DNA of 64,000 nucleotides from Candidatus Gastranaerophilus phascolarcticola. GTDB taxonomy: Bacteria > Cyanobacteriota > Vampirovibrionia > Gastranaerophilales > Gastranaerophilaceae. A program made the translations under genes and the position numbers. Positions 9,213-17,593 of the stretch are shown piece after piece. The notes beneath the pieces were generated by a model. It was not told the origin of the DNA. It made no database searches and saw nothing but the letters and a program-made list of their open reading frames with translations. Every line of letters begins with the position of its first letter. Positions within the stretch are counted from its first letter, which is position 1. The stretch lies in the NCBI GenBank assembly GCA_001899335.1, contig MOYE01000001.1:123421-187420 (forward strand), read 5' to 3'.

Positions 9213-9540
9213 ACCAACCCTTAATCGTAGATCCTAAAGAATGTGCACTTTTACCAATTTTGTGCATATATGCTTTTGTATGTTCTGCAATATTGTCAGG
9301 ATCTTTAATTTCAGAAAGCGTTCCTTTAGCGTGCATTTTACCGAGAAGCGCGTATAAGCCTGTTGCAATTGCGATACCGCCAAGTGTCATAAATAATGCG
9401 GTGTGTTCTTTTTTCTTTCTTACGTCTGAAGAAGATAAAGGCTCTAAAGCATGGTATTCATAAGCCTGATGCTGTCGTGCAAATAACGTTGTATGACCAT
9501 TATGACGTCCAAAATTTACTGCAGAAACCTGTTGAATCAT
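9205..9540 (-). CDS. Small single-pass membrane protein, unknown
   Basis: 111 residues. One hydrophobic segment near residues 48-68 (TALFMTLGGIAIATGLYALLG) is preceded by a basic RKKK, which predicts the N-terminus inside. The tail ends in a Lys/Trp-rich helix (GSTIKGWFK). No family recognised. The 3' ends of this gene and DUF512 overlap by 8 bp. A CGGAGGG ribosome site supports the ATG, and a TATAAT box lies about 30 bp upstream. Confidence 0.6.
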   Translation of the reverse strand: MIQQVSAVNFGRHNGHTTLFARQHQAYEYHALEPLSSSDVRKKKEHTALFMTLGGIAIATGLYALLGKMHAKGTLSEIKDPDNIAEHTKAYMHKIGKSAHSLGSTIKGWFK

Positions 9541-9700
9541 ACTACCCTCCGAGTATCCACTTCATTATATCATGACAAACCCTCTAAAGGAAATTTTTGC
9601 TAAAATGCCCGTTTTTCTATATGAAAAATGTTACAAAACTTTACAAAATTTTTGGAATATTTTATAATGATATTCCGTCTAATACTTTAGAGGAGAGAAT

Positions 9701-12490
9701 TTGAAAATGGAAGAATTATTAGTTGCATTAACCGAAGAAGAAATTTTAGAACAATCAAAGAATTCAGTAAGAACTATTGCTGACAATCTGCTTAAGACAA
9801 AGGCTTATTATAATGCACTTGCGGCAAACGCTGTTATGCATTACTTAGAGGAAAAAGGTTTACTTCACGGTGATGTCGTTAACCTCCACTCTTGCTCAAA
9901 AATGCTTGTGGATTTTGAAATCGCTGATATTCAACTTCCTAATCTTCATATTGATGTTAGAGCGGTCTTTGATGAAAAAGAAATTTTTATACCTAAAAAA
10001 CATTTTGAAAACAAAATTCTTCCTGACATTTACCTGATTATGAAAATGGATGCTGATTTGACAAACGGAACCCTTTTGGGATTTGTTGAGCCGGCAAAAA
10101 TTAACAAACAAAACCAAAACGATGAATACTATTTCGTTAATAAATCAATTCTTACCTCTCCTGATAAATTAGTTGATTTAATCAGAAGTCTTCCTGTAAA
10201 ACAACAATATATGATTTCCGAAAGCGCTGATTCTGCTATTGAAAAGTTGATTATGCTTTATATGGATCACGATATTGATGATGTAAAACTTGAAAAACTT
10301 ATTGATTATCTTAAAAACAGTGTTATAGCAAGAGAAAAACTTGTTGAGTTTGAAAACTTTGAGAGGCTCTCTTATATGGCACTTCAAGAGTTTAAGAACT
10401 TAGATGTTGAAAATAATGATTTTTCAAAATATATCAAAACTCTCGTTACGACTGATGAATTTGCTGAATTTGAAGATAAGAGTGATGATTTGGCGCAGCT
10501 TTTTGGAGAAGACACTAATCCGCAAACAAAGGGTTTATTCGTAGATGAAGTGGTGGAGCCGATTGTTGAGGAGCCTGCAGCAGTAGAAGAAGTTGAAGTT
10601 GCAGCAGAAGAAGTTGTTGTTGAAGAGGAACCGGAAGCAGTTGTAGAAGAGGTGCCGGTCGAAGAGCCGGAAACAGTAGCTTTAGATGAGTTTGATGCTT
10701 TTGAAACTGTTGATGAATTTGATATTCCTGATGAACTTTTAACAACAGAAGAAGAACCTGTTGTGGAGGAAGTTATACAAGAAGAGGTTCTTCCGGTAGA
10801 GGAACCTGTAGAAGAGGTGCAAGATCCGGTGCAGGATATTTTAGAGGAGCCTGTGCAAGAAGAAGTCGTTGACGAGGCGCCTGTTGAAGTTATTGAAGAA
10901 ACTCCGGAAGTCGAAACCGTTGAAGCCGTCACAGAACCGGAACTTGAGGATTCGGTTATCACAGAAGAGGATATTGCTGATGTTTCAGAAAGCCTTACTG
11001 ATTCTATAGTTGGTGAAGATTTAGAATTGCAGGTTGAGGGCTTAGAAGATTTTTCGACAGATGAAAGTCTGGAGCTTCCCGAAGAGCATATAGAAGTTTC
11101 TTTGGAGACGCCTGAAATTGCGCCGGAAGATATTATCAACGAAATTGAACCGGAAAAAGAAGAGGCTAAAGAACTTGATGTTGCCGAGGCGCTAGATTTG
11201 AATGAGGTAAATCTCGACAGCGAAACAGTTATCGGATTATCAGAAGGCGTTATGGACGTTGATAACGTTGAAGAACTTGAACCTGTTGAGGAAGTCGTGC
11301 CGGAAGAAACGATTTCTGTTGAAGAGCTTGATAATATTGAGTTTGAAGAAGAAACACCTGTTCAGACCGAAGTTGAAACTGTAACCGATGAAGAAGTTGA
11401 TAACGCAATTGCGCTATCTCAAGCCGAAGAAACAGAAGAAAAGAAAGAAGATTCTGTAAGTGCTGATTTAGATATTCTGATGAGCCCGGATAGTTCTTCC
11501 GATGCTGACGATTTGAGCCTTGAAGAACTTCTTTCAATGGAAAACGATTTAAGTGCCGATGAACCTGCAGCATTCCATTTTGATGCAACGGATGAGGAGG
11601 AACAACAACAGGATTCTGATGCTCCAAAACCTATAGCGGCAACATCTGAAGAATTGGAAATGCTTTCAGCTGATTTAGATGCTGACCCTGAACCGGTTTT
11701 GAAAAATGAAACTCCGGAAGTTAGCGAAACTGAAGAGGAAGATATTTCAGACTTTGCGTTTGCGGTGGATTCCAAACCTCAAGGCGTAGGTAAAAATATT
11801 CTTATCCCTGTAGCCGCGCTTGTTACCGTTTTGGGTCTTGCCGGCGCGGGTGCGTGGTATTTCTTATCACACGGAAAATCCTCTGCTAACAACGTTGAGG
11901 TCGGTAATACAAGCCCGGATATTGATTTCAATGATGTAACCCCTGCAACTGTTGATGATTCGCTTACAACTGATATTCAGTTGAACGAGGATGTTACCGC
12001 GAAACAGCCTGCAGCGCCAGCGAAAGCTCCTGAAACCCCGGCAAAAGCTCCTGAAGTTCAAGTTCCGCCGGCTCCTGCTGCAGAAGAAGTTAAACCGGAA
12101 CCGTTGACTATCCAAAAAATTAAAAAGGATTTCTCACAACCGAACACTTACCTTTCTGTAACTAAGATTGTTTGGGATGTTCCTGAATACTTAACTTATA
12201 ATGATGATTTTAGTAACTATCTTCAAACATTAGGCAGCACGTTAAAATTAAATCTTTCAAGCGATTTATTGTTAATTAGTGAAAACACAGTATTTAACAA
12301 AGTAAAAGTTAAAATTGGTCTGAAAGACAGCGGTAAAAAATACAGTGCAGAAATTGAAGAAGGCTGCGGCACAGAAGTGGTAGATAGCTTAGTGTTACAA
12401 TCTGTTAAGAATACACTTAATCTGCTCAAACCCCCGGTAAATAGCCTTGAAACAGCCGATGAAGATTTATATATAACAATATATTTATAA
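9701..12490 (+). CDS. Large acidic single-pass membrane protein, unknown
   Basis: 929 residues from TTG 9701; ATG 9707 is equally possible because AGGAG lies 5 or 11 bases upstream respectively. Residues 1-270 look globular and helical. About 270-690 is a low-complexity Glu/Val/Pro tract of VEEEPVVEEV-like repeats. One transmembrane helix follows near 698-720 (ILIPVAALVTVLGLAGAGAW), then a Pro/Ala linker and a C-terminal domain of about 130 residues. The bulk of the protein is predicted cytoplasmic. The layout recalls FimV-like scaffold proteins, but I see no homologous motif. The acidic tract creates long spurious antisense Ser-rich frames, which I ignore. It precedes the sigma-like gene on the same strand. 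Confidence 0.75.
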   Translation: MKMEELLVALTEEEILEQSKNSVRTIADNLLKTKAYYNALAANAVMHYLEEKGLLHGDVVNLHSCSKMLVDFEIADIQLPNLHIDVRAVFDEKEIFIPKKHFENKILPDIYLIMKMDADLTNGTLLGFVEPAKINKQNQNDEYYFVNKSILTSPDKLVDLIRSLPVKQQYMISESADSAIEKLIMLYMDHDIDDVKLEKLIDYLKNSVIAREKLVEFENFERLSYMALQEFKNLDVENNDFSKYIKTLVTTDEFAEFEDKSDDLAQLFGEDTNPQTKGLFVDEVVEPIVEEPAAVEEVEVAAEEVVVEEEPEAVVEEVPVEEPETVALDEFDAFETVDEFDIPDELLTTEEEPVVEEVIQEEVLPVEEPVEEVQDPVQDILEEPVQEEVVDEAPVEVIEETPEVETVEAVTEPELEDSVITEEDIADVSESLTDSIVGEDLELQVEGLEDFSTDESLELPEEHIEVSLETPEIAPEDIINEIEPEKEEAKELDVAEALDLNEVNLDSETVIGLSEGVMDVDNVEELEPVEEVVPEETISVEELDNIEFEEETPVQTEVETVTDEEVDNAIALSQAEETEEKKEDSVSADLDILMSPDSSSDADDLSLEELLSMENDLSADEPAAFHFDATDEEEQQQDSDAPKPIAATSEELEMLSADLDADPEPVLKNETPEVSETEEEDISDFAFAVDSKPQGVGKNILIPVAALVTVLGLAGAGAWYFLSHGKSSANNVEVGNTSPDIDFNDVTPATVDDSLTTDIQLNEDVTAKQPAAPAKAPETPAKAPEVQVPPAPAAEEVKPEPLTIQKIKKDFSQPNTYLSVTKIVWDVPEYLTYNDDFSNYLQTLGSTLKLNLSSDLLLISENTVFNKVKVKIGLKDSGKKYSAEIEEGCGTEVVDSLVLQSVKNTLNLLKPPVNSLETADEDLYITIYL

Positions 12491-12503
12491 TTTTTCAATC
12501 TTG

Positions 12504-12512
12504 TGGTATAAT
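12504..12512 (+). promoter_or_regulatory. Extended -10 promoter element
   Basis: TGGTATAAT lies 85 bases upstream of the sigma-like gene's GTG; the predicted start of transcription falls at the beginning of repeat R2. I see no clear -35. Confidence 0.45.
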
Positions 12513-12520
12513 ATACGCAT

Positions 12521-12582
12521 GAGACTGCGAAGCCGTGTGCGACCCGCGGGTCAGCGGGGCGGGAACGGCGAAGTACAGCTTT
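12521..12582 (+). repeat. Dispersed structured repeat, copy R2, in a 5' leader
   Basis: Same architecture as R1 but with base changes that keep pairing: inner stem CCCGC/GCGGG instead of CTCGC/GCGAG, middle stem GCCG/CGGC, outer CTG/CAG, loop GGGTCA. It fills the leader between the predicted promoter and the ribosome site of the sigma-like gene, so it could affect translation there. Confidence 0.75.
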
Positions 12583-12596
12583 AGAGGGAGTGAAGC

Positions 12597-13169
12597 GTGG
12601 AAACTTTAACACCGGAAAAAAAATTATTAATCGAAAAGTGCATAAAAAGTAATAAAAAATTTCAAAATAATGAAGACTTATATGATGATTTTTTCAACGA
12701 GACGTATAAAAATGCGTTATCTTTGTTGAGTTCAGTCTCATCAGAATCTACAATGGAACTCTATTTGAAACGTGTTGTTACAAGCGCGATGATTAATGTT
12801 TTGAAAGATTCCGGCCGCTTAAGACGCACGTCTCAAGGCTATCAGGCTACTCCAACAGTTTCAATTGAGGCGATTTCCGACACCTATAACCCGGAATTTG
12901 CTAACGCGACTATTATTTTTAAAAATGTTCAACTTGAAGAAAATCCGGAAGATGCGTTTATTAAACGTGAAATTCTCAAGAATATTACCCGTATCTTGAA
13001 CGAAATTGAACAAAAAGAACCGGATAAACAATACTTAACTCTTTTTAAGCTCCGTTATGAAGACGGACTTACCCAAAATGAAATAGCTCTTAAACTCGGT
13101 ATTTCACAATCCGAAGTGTCTAAAAAGTTGTTTAAATTAATGAGTAAGGTAAAGGAAAATCTTAATTGA
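12597..13169 (+). CDS. Sigma-70-like RNA polymerase sigma factor
   Basis: 190 residues starting at a GTG that follows AGAGGGAG by 6 bases. The C-terminal 60 residues are a sigma region 4-like helix-turn-helix (LTLFKLRYEDGLTQNEIALKLGISQSEVSKKLFKLMSKVK). The N-terminal part is helical and only weakly like region 2, so an ECF-type or divergent alternative sigma factor is most likely. Nine bases separate it from the following zinc-ribbon/ATPase gene, with which it forms an operon. It is a candidate partner for the unusual promoter motif found at 19544 and elsewhere, but nothing in the sequence proves that link. Confidence 0.7.
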   Translation: METLTPEKKLLIEKCIKSNKKFQNNEDLYDDFFNETYKNALSLLSSVSSESTMELYLKRVVTSAMINVLKDSGRLRRTSQGYQATPTVSIEAISDTYNPEFANATIIFKNVQLEENPEDAFIKREILKNITRILNEIEQKEPDKQYLTLFKLRYEDGLTQNEIALKLGISQSEVSKKLFKLMSKVKENLN

Positions 13170-13178
13170 GGATAGAAA

Positions 13179-16130
13179 ATGAAGTGTCCTGTTTGTAAAA
13201 AAGAAGTTCCTGATGAATCCGTAATCTGTCCCGAATGTAAAGCCCGAATTGGTTTGGTCTGCTATAAATGTAAAGCTGTAAACCCTATTAATACTTTGCG
13301 TTGTAAAAAATGCGATACAGAAATACTTCGTGTTTGCCCTAATTGCCGCACAATAAATCTTCCGACGGCAGAGGTTTGCAGAAAATGTCACGCTCCTATG
13401 GTGGCTTCGCAGCCGGAACCGATACCGGCACCGCAGGCGAAAATTAGACCTACGCAGGCTGAAATTATTGAACTTATTTATAACGCTGTGGTTGAAAATG
13501 AAAAATTTATCATTTCACTTAATGCGCCCAAAGGCATGGGAAAAGATTTTGTGCTTGATAGCGTAATTGATAAACTTGGCGGCACAACTTTTACGGTTTT
13601 GAAAGGAACATGTTCTCCGCTTTCACAATTGACGCCGGGCGGATTAATTCAGGAAATTCTTATTTCACTTCTAGGGCTGCCGAATTTCTGTATAAATAAT
13701 CAACAGTTTCAAAAGGACGCGTTTAAGTATTTCAAGGGCGAATTTTCTGAATTTGCTAACGATGAAATCGTTATGTTGGTAAATTTCCTCTATCCGTATT
13801 TGACAGGAAACTATGAAGATATTCTGACCAATAAATCCAGAACTTTTAATCTCATAACGAAAGTTTTTGCACATATTTTCAAGATGAGAAAAGTCCTTTT
13901 TGTAATCAATAATTTTGATTTTATTGATGCGCTTTCGTACGAATATTTTAATAATTTCATCAAGATTGATGATATTTTTGAACACGCCAAAATTCTTATG
14001 ACTTACTCCGAGCCGCGTCCGGCACAGGCTTATTTCTTCCTTGAAGAGGAAAAATACGGTGATATTTATTTTAATCTTGAACTTTCACCGTTGACACCGG
14101 TTGAGGCTGTCGGAATTTTTAAAATGACACCGGGAATTAATAAAATTCTGCCCGATGTTGAAAAGAAAGAGCTTTATAAAAAATCAAAAGGTAATCCTGC
14201 GTTTATTGAACAAGGAATTGCATATAAACAGGATTGTATTCAGTATGAATTGGATTACAGACTTCCTGACAATATTGCAGACCTTATTAAATGCAGGCTC
14301 GAAATCCTCAAAATCAGAACGCCCCTTGCCTTTAATGTACTTCTTTGTGCGTCAATTTTAGGCAAAAAGATTAACGTTAATTTGATAAAAGAAGTGTTTG
14401 AGTTAAACGATGACACTTTTGAAAATACCGCAAAATTTTTGGTCGGAAAAGGTTTTATCTCCGAAATAAATGAATTTTTCTACGAATTTAAAAACTCGGT
14501 ATTGTGGGAAGTCGTTCTTACTGTCGCAAAAGGTGAACCGAATTTCGTAGAAATTAACAAAAAACTCTATTCAATTTTGAAGATTTTTACATTGAGTTCC
14601 AATACAACAATGGCGATAATTTTACAAAACCTTCAAAATAAAAAAGAGGCGCTTAATGTTTGGACCCATAACGTAAATTTATGCAGTTATATCGGGGACG
14701 TTAATTTATATATTATTTCGCAAAAACAATGCCTTGCGCTTATAAACGAATTTGATGACAGGGAAACCCTCAATATCAGATTTAATATTGCAGAGCGTCT
14801 CGGTAAAATTTTGACACAGTATAAACCTGACGATGCTATTGAATTTCTTCCTGATGCAATCTCAAACGCTCAAGGGATAGGTAACAGCATTAAAGAAATT
14901 GAACTTTTGGGTTATCTTACAAGCAGCTGTCAAAAAGCCGGAAATTATTTTGGTGTAGTTGAAAGTGTTGATAGAGTGCTTGCAAAAATCAATCCGTCAA
15001 AAGACCTTGAAATCGCTATGGTTAAGGCGTCAAAACTGGATGCACTGTTGAATATTGGTGATTGCGCTGAAGTTATTGATCTGATTCAAAACGATATAAT
15101 GCCTGTTTTTAACAAGTATCTTAACGGAGTTTACCGCAGAAAAGATATTTCCTATGAACTTCTTTATGAAACCTGGCTTAAAACATATCTAATCCTTGCA
15201 AATGCGTATATTTTCCAAGGAAATAACAAAGCGTTTGAAATAACGGCACTTCTGTTTAACGTAATCGACCGCGGTCAGGTTAAAGATACAAACTTTATTA
15301 TAAAATGCCACCTGGCCTTTGCGTTTGCCAGCACGATTACGGGTGATTATGCAGCTTCTAACAAGCACTTGCAGGAAATTATGGACGCCTGCACGGAATT
15401 TTCAATGAGTAACGAAAATATTCTGCGCTGGAACTTTATTAATATGTTAAATCGTTTCCTAAACCACGAGTACGACCATATTCAGGAAGATTTGTTCGAG
15501 ATTGTCGCATTTGCTAATAATAATTTTGATACATTCACAAAAAATATTATGAAAACTCTTTTAGGCAAAGTTTTAGTCGATAACAATCAGGCAGCGAAAG
15601 GGTTGGAAATTTATAACGAGCAGTTAGCTCATTTCTCTAATGAAAAAATAGCACTGGGTGCTTTGCTTTGCTGGTATTTGATTTCTGATGCGGTTATGGA
15701 CATCGAGGGACCTGATAAGGCAATCGAAATCGCAACCAAGGCACTTGAAGTTGCTCAAAATCCGAAAATTGCCAACTTCTTCTTTAATATTTGTCTGAAA
15801 ATGGTATTGACAAAAGCGTATATGATTAAAGGTGACTTTGAAACCGCGCGTATTTACCTTGATAACGGGCTGCAAATTGCGCAGCAGTATGAACTCCATG
15901 ATATGACAGCACGTTTGTATCTTTTGTATGGAAAACTCTATCAGGAGGCTGGTTTGAAAAAGTCTTCAAAACAGCGTGAATTTTTGAAAATGTCGGCTGT
16001 TATGTATGAAAGATGTATAAAATCTATTCGCAAAACCCAAAATAACTATTTATTCCGTGAACACTCAAAAGCGGAAAAAGTTTTAACCTCTTTTTGCGAA
16101 ATAAATAATATAAATTTAAAGAATAAATAA
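13179..16130 (+). CDS. Zinc-ribbon, ATPase and TPR-repeat regulatory protein
   Basis: 983 residues. The first 75 hold three CXXC-pair zinc ribbons (CPVC..CPEC, CYKC..CKKC, CPNC..CRKC). Residues about 85-370 form a STAND/AAA-like ATPase with a Walker-A-like APKGMGKD near residue 116 and a Walker-B-like VLFVINNFDFID. The remaining 600 residues are alpha-helical repeats of TPR type. Such proteins act as signal-integrating regulators (MalT/PknK/adenylate-cyclase-associated families). Coupling to a sigma-like gene suggests a role in controlling transcription. The Walker A lacks the usual GK[ST], having GKD. A bidirectional terminator follows. Confidence 0.72.
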   Translation: MKCPVCKKEVPDESVICPECKARIGLVCYKCKAVNPINTLRCKKCDTEILRVCPNCRTINLPTAEVCRKCHAPMVASQPEPIPAPQAKIRPTQAEIIELIYNAVVENEKFIISLNAPKGMGKDFVLDSVIDKLGGTTFTVLKGTCSPLSQLTPGGLIQEILISLLGLPNFCINNQQFQKDAFKYFKGEFSEFANDEIVMLVNFLYPYLTGNYEDILTNKSRTFNLITKVFAHIFKMRKVLFVINNFDFIDALSYEYFNNFIKIDDIFEHAKILMTYSEPRPAQAYFFLEEEKYGDIYFNLELSPLTPVEAVGIFKMTPGINKILPDVEKKELYKKSKGNPAFIEQGIAYKQDCIQYELDYRLPDNIADLIKCRLEILKIRTPLAFNVLLCASILGKKINVNLIKEVFELNDDTFENTAKFLVGKGFISEINEFFYEFKNSVLWEVVLTVAKGEPNFVEINKKLYSILKIFTLSSNTTMAIILQNLQNKKEALNVWTHNVNLCSYIGDVNLYIISQKQCLALINEFDDRETLNIRFNIAERLGKILTQYKPDDAIEFLPDAISNAQGIGNSIKEIELLGYLTSSCQKAGNYFGVVESVDRVLAKINPSKDLEIAMVKASKLDALLNIGDCAEVIDLIQNDIMPVFNKYLNGVYRRKDISYELLYETWLKTYLILANAYIFQGNNKAFEITALLFNVIDRGQVKDTNFIIKCHLAFAFASTITGDYAASNKHLQEIMDACTEFSMSNENILRWNFINMLNRFLNHEYDHIQEDLFEIVAFANNNFDTFTKNIMKTLLGKVLVDNNQAAKGLEIYNEQLAHFSNEKIALGALLCWYLISDAVMDIEGPDKAIEIATKALEVAQNPKIANFFFNICLKMVLTKAYMIKGDFETARIYLDNGLQIAQQYELHDMTARLYLLYGKLYQEAGLKKSSKQREFLKMSAVMYERCIKSIRKTQNNYLFREHSKAEKVLTSFCEINNINLKNK

Positions 16131-16163
16131 AAGCCCTTCCGATTAACCGGAAAGGGCTTTTTT
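16130..16163. terminator. Bidirectional terminator
   Basis: AAAGCCCTTCC / GGAAAGGGCTTT hairpin with T runs on both sides, between the convergent ATPase/TPR gene and the prepilin. Confidence 0.88.
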
Positions 16164-17131
16164 TAACGTTTAATACAACGTACTGTTCTAGCTTCAGTTC
16201 GGATATGCTTATCCCATTTCCCGTGGCTCATATTCATTGCTCTTGCGGTTCCATTCTCACCTGCTGTTAGAATTTCGCTGCTCCAGTAGCAGGCTCCAGA
16301 TTCAAAATTTAATCCTAATAAGTTCTTATTATAGAATATTGACGCTAATTCTGCTTTATTAGGCATACGATATTCGCTGTCATATTCTGCACATTTCTTG
16401 CCGGCTTCAAATTGTTTGACCCCTGTAATATCTCGTATCGCCGGAAACGGTGCTACAACCACCGAATCGGATGGATACAGCACTGTCATAATGCCTATGT
16501 CTTTTCCAACTGTATTAGGTCCTTTATTCCCGTTAAGGTCATAAATGAAATTTGCGCAAACCTTACTTTGTGAATACGTACTTTCTTCTTGCATATCGGC
16601 TCGGCAATTTGGGTTGTAAAATAAAACAATAGATTCTCCATTTTGGGTTTCAAACGCTGCGGTTTTAGTGTCTAATGTAGCATTAGGGTCAGAGTATACA
16701 GCTCCACCGGCAGAGTAAGTATATCCTCCTCCGTATAGCATATTATTGAGTTCTGACAATTTAGTCGGGAATGTCTCAAATGTTATACTTCCGTTTATAC
16801 CTGTAACTTTTGCAGGTACGCCGCAGTCAGATAAATGTTCATAATTACATATATTGTTAATTTTTAAAACTTTAGACAGCCCTGCAGTAATGAATGTTTC
16901 AGCTGCTTGATTTTCAGTGTTTCCGCTATTGTCAGTTATTCCATATCCGTTTAAACTTGGCATAAGTGCTATCGCTTGTGAAAATCGGGCATATAGTGCT
17001 TTTCGTTGCGTATTCCAGGTTCGTTCATGGATGTTACCGGTTAAACTAGGCAGAGTAATCGCGGCGACAACGCCGATAATTGTTAGTGACAATAAGATTT
17101 CTGCCATTGTAAACGCGTTAAATGTCTTCAT
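16163..17131 (-). CDS. Type IV prepilin-like surface protein (paralogue without G tract)
   Basis: 322 residues beginning MKTFNAFTMAEILLSL. The prepilin peptidase site is A|FTMAE after a short leader of about 7 residues, shorter than in the G-tract paralogue. It has the same hydrophobic helix and the same NERTW-like segment (HERTWNTQRKALYARFSQAIALMP), and the conserved YDLNGNKGPNTVGKDIG block. The C-terminal domain again shows RMPNKAEL, CYWSS and RCIKR, resembling DUF1566/Lcl. Sequence between the conserved blocks differs from the other two copies. The leader is encoded without a poly-G run, so this copy should be constantly in frame. An XRE-type regulator is divergently transcribed from its 5' end. 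Confidence 0.85.
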   Translation of the reverse strand: MKTFNAFTMAEILLSLTIIGVVAAITLPSLTGNIHERTWNTQRKALYARFSQAIALMPSLNGYGITDNSGNTENQAAETFITAGLSKVLKINNICNYEHLSDCGVPAKVTGINGSITFETFPTKLSELNNMLYGGGYTYSAGGAVYSDPNATLDTKTAAFETQNGESIVLFYNPNCRADMQEESTYSQSKVCANFIYDLNGNKGPNTVGKDIGIMTVLYPSDSVVVAPFPAIRDITGVKQFEAGKKCAEYDSEYRMPNKAELASIFYNKNLLGLNFESGACYWSSEILTAGENGTARAMNMSHGKWDKHIRTEARTVRCIKR

Positions 17132-17184
17132 GTTTTTATCCTTTCTTTATTGCATGTATACAATAACAATTTTATTATAACGCA

Positions 17185-17190
17185 TATAAT
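17185..17190 (+). promoter_or_regulatory. -10 box for a leaderless transcript
   Basis: TATAAT ends 6 bases before the ATG of the HTH gene and there is no ribosome site, so transcription probably starts at or next to the A of the start codon. Confidence 0.55.
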
Positions 17191-17196
17191 GTATAA

Positions 17197-17472
17197 ATGC
17201 AACAAAAGGACGAAAAAACTGTAAAATTAGCTCAAGTATTAGGTGCAATAATTAAAGATTTAAGACAAAATAATTTAAAATGTTCTATAAATCAGTTTGC
17301 ACATGAATATGATTTAGATGTTGGAAATACCAGCCGGGTTGAGAAAGGCTGTATTGATGTGAAATTCGTGACTTTATGGAAAATTGCAGAGGCATTACAG
17401 GTTAAGCCGTCATATCTTGTCCGGTTGCTGGAGGATAAATTAGGGGAAAGTTTTCAATTCTATGAAATATAA
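17197..17472 (+). CDS. XRE-type helix-turn-helix protein
   Basis: 91 residues with a Cro/C1-type HTH (INQFAHEYDLDVGNTSRVEKGCIDVKFVTLWKIAEALQVKPS) that fills most of the protein. Probably a DNA-binding regulator that binds as a dimer. It is divergent from the prepilin at 16163 with a 65-bp shared region containing partial inverted repeats (TGCATGTATA / TATGTATAAATGCA-like), so control of that prepilin is plausible but unproven. No Shine-Dalgarno is visible and the message is probably leaderless. Confidence 0.75.
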   Translation: MQQKDEKTVKLAQVLGAIIKDLRQNNLKCSINQFAHEYDLDVGNTSRVEKGCIDVKFVTLWKIAEALQVKPSYLVRLLEDKLGESFQFYEI

Positions 17473-17479
17473 TTTATGT

Positions 17480-17593
17480 CCGAGCAATTTTCGCGATAAG
17501 GAATGTGAGCGAAAATTGGGAGTGGCGTATGAGACAGCGCAGCCACGTCCGGCTCGCGGTTCAGCGAGGCGGGAAGGGGCGGAGAACTGCTTT
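17480..17593 (+). repeat. Dispersed structured repeat, long copy R3
   Basis: The long form has two modules. The 5' module is a perfect 10-bp stem, CAATTTTCGC (17485) with GCGAAAATTG (17509), around a 14-base loop GATAAGGAATGTGA. The 3' module matches R1 (CTCGCGGTTCAGCGAG core). It lies between the HTH gene and a convergent gene. Copy R4 at 18141 has the same two modules in inverse orientation, so the pair flanks about 550 bp. Confidence 0.85.

Noticed and set aside
10384..11775. Long Ser/Thr-rich open frames on the minus strand
   Set aside because: They mirror the GAA/GTT-rich codons of the acidic protein on the plus strand and have no ribosome sites.
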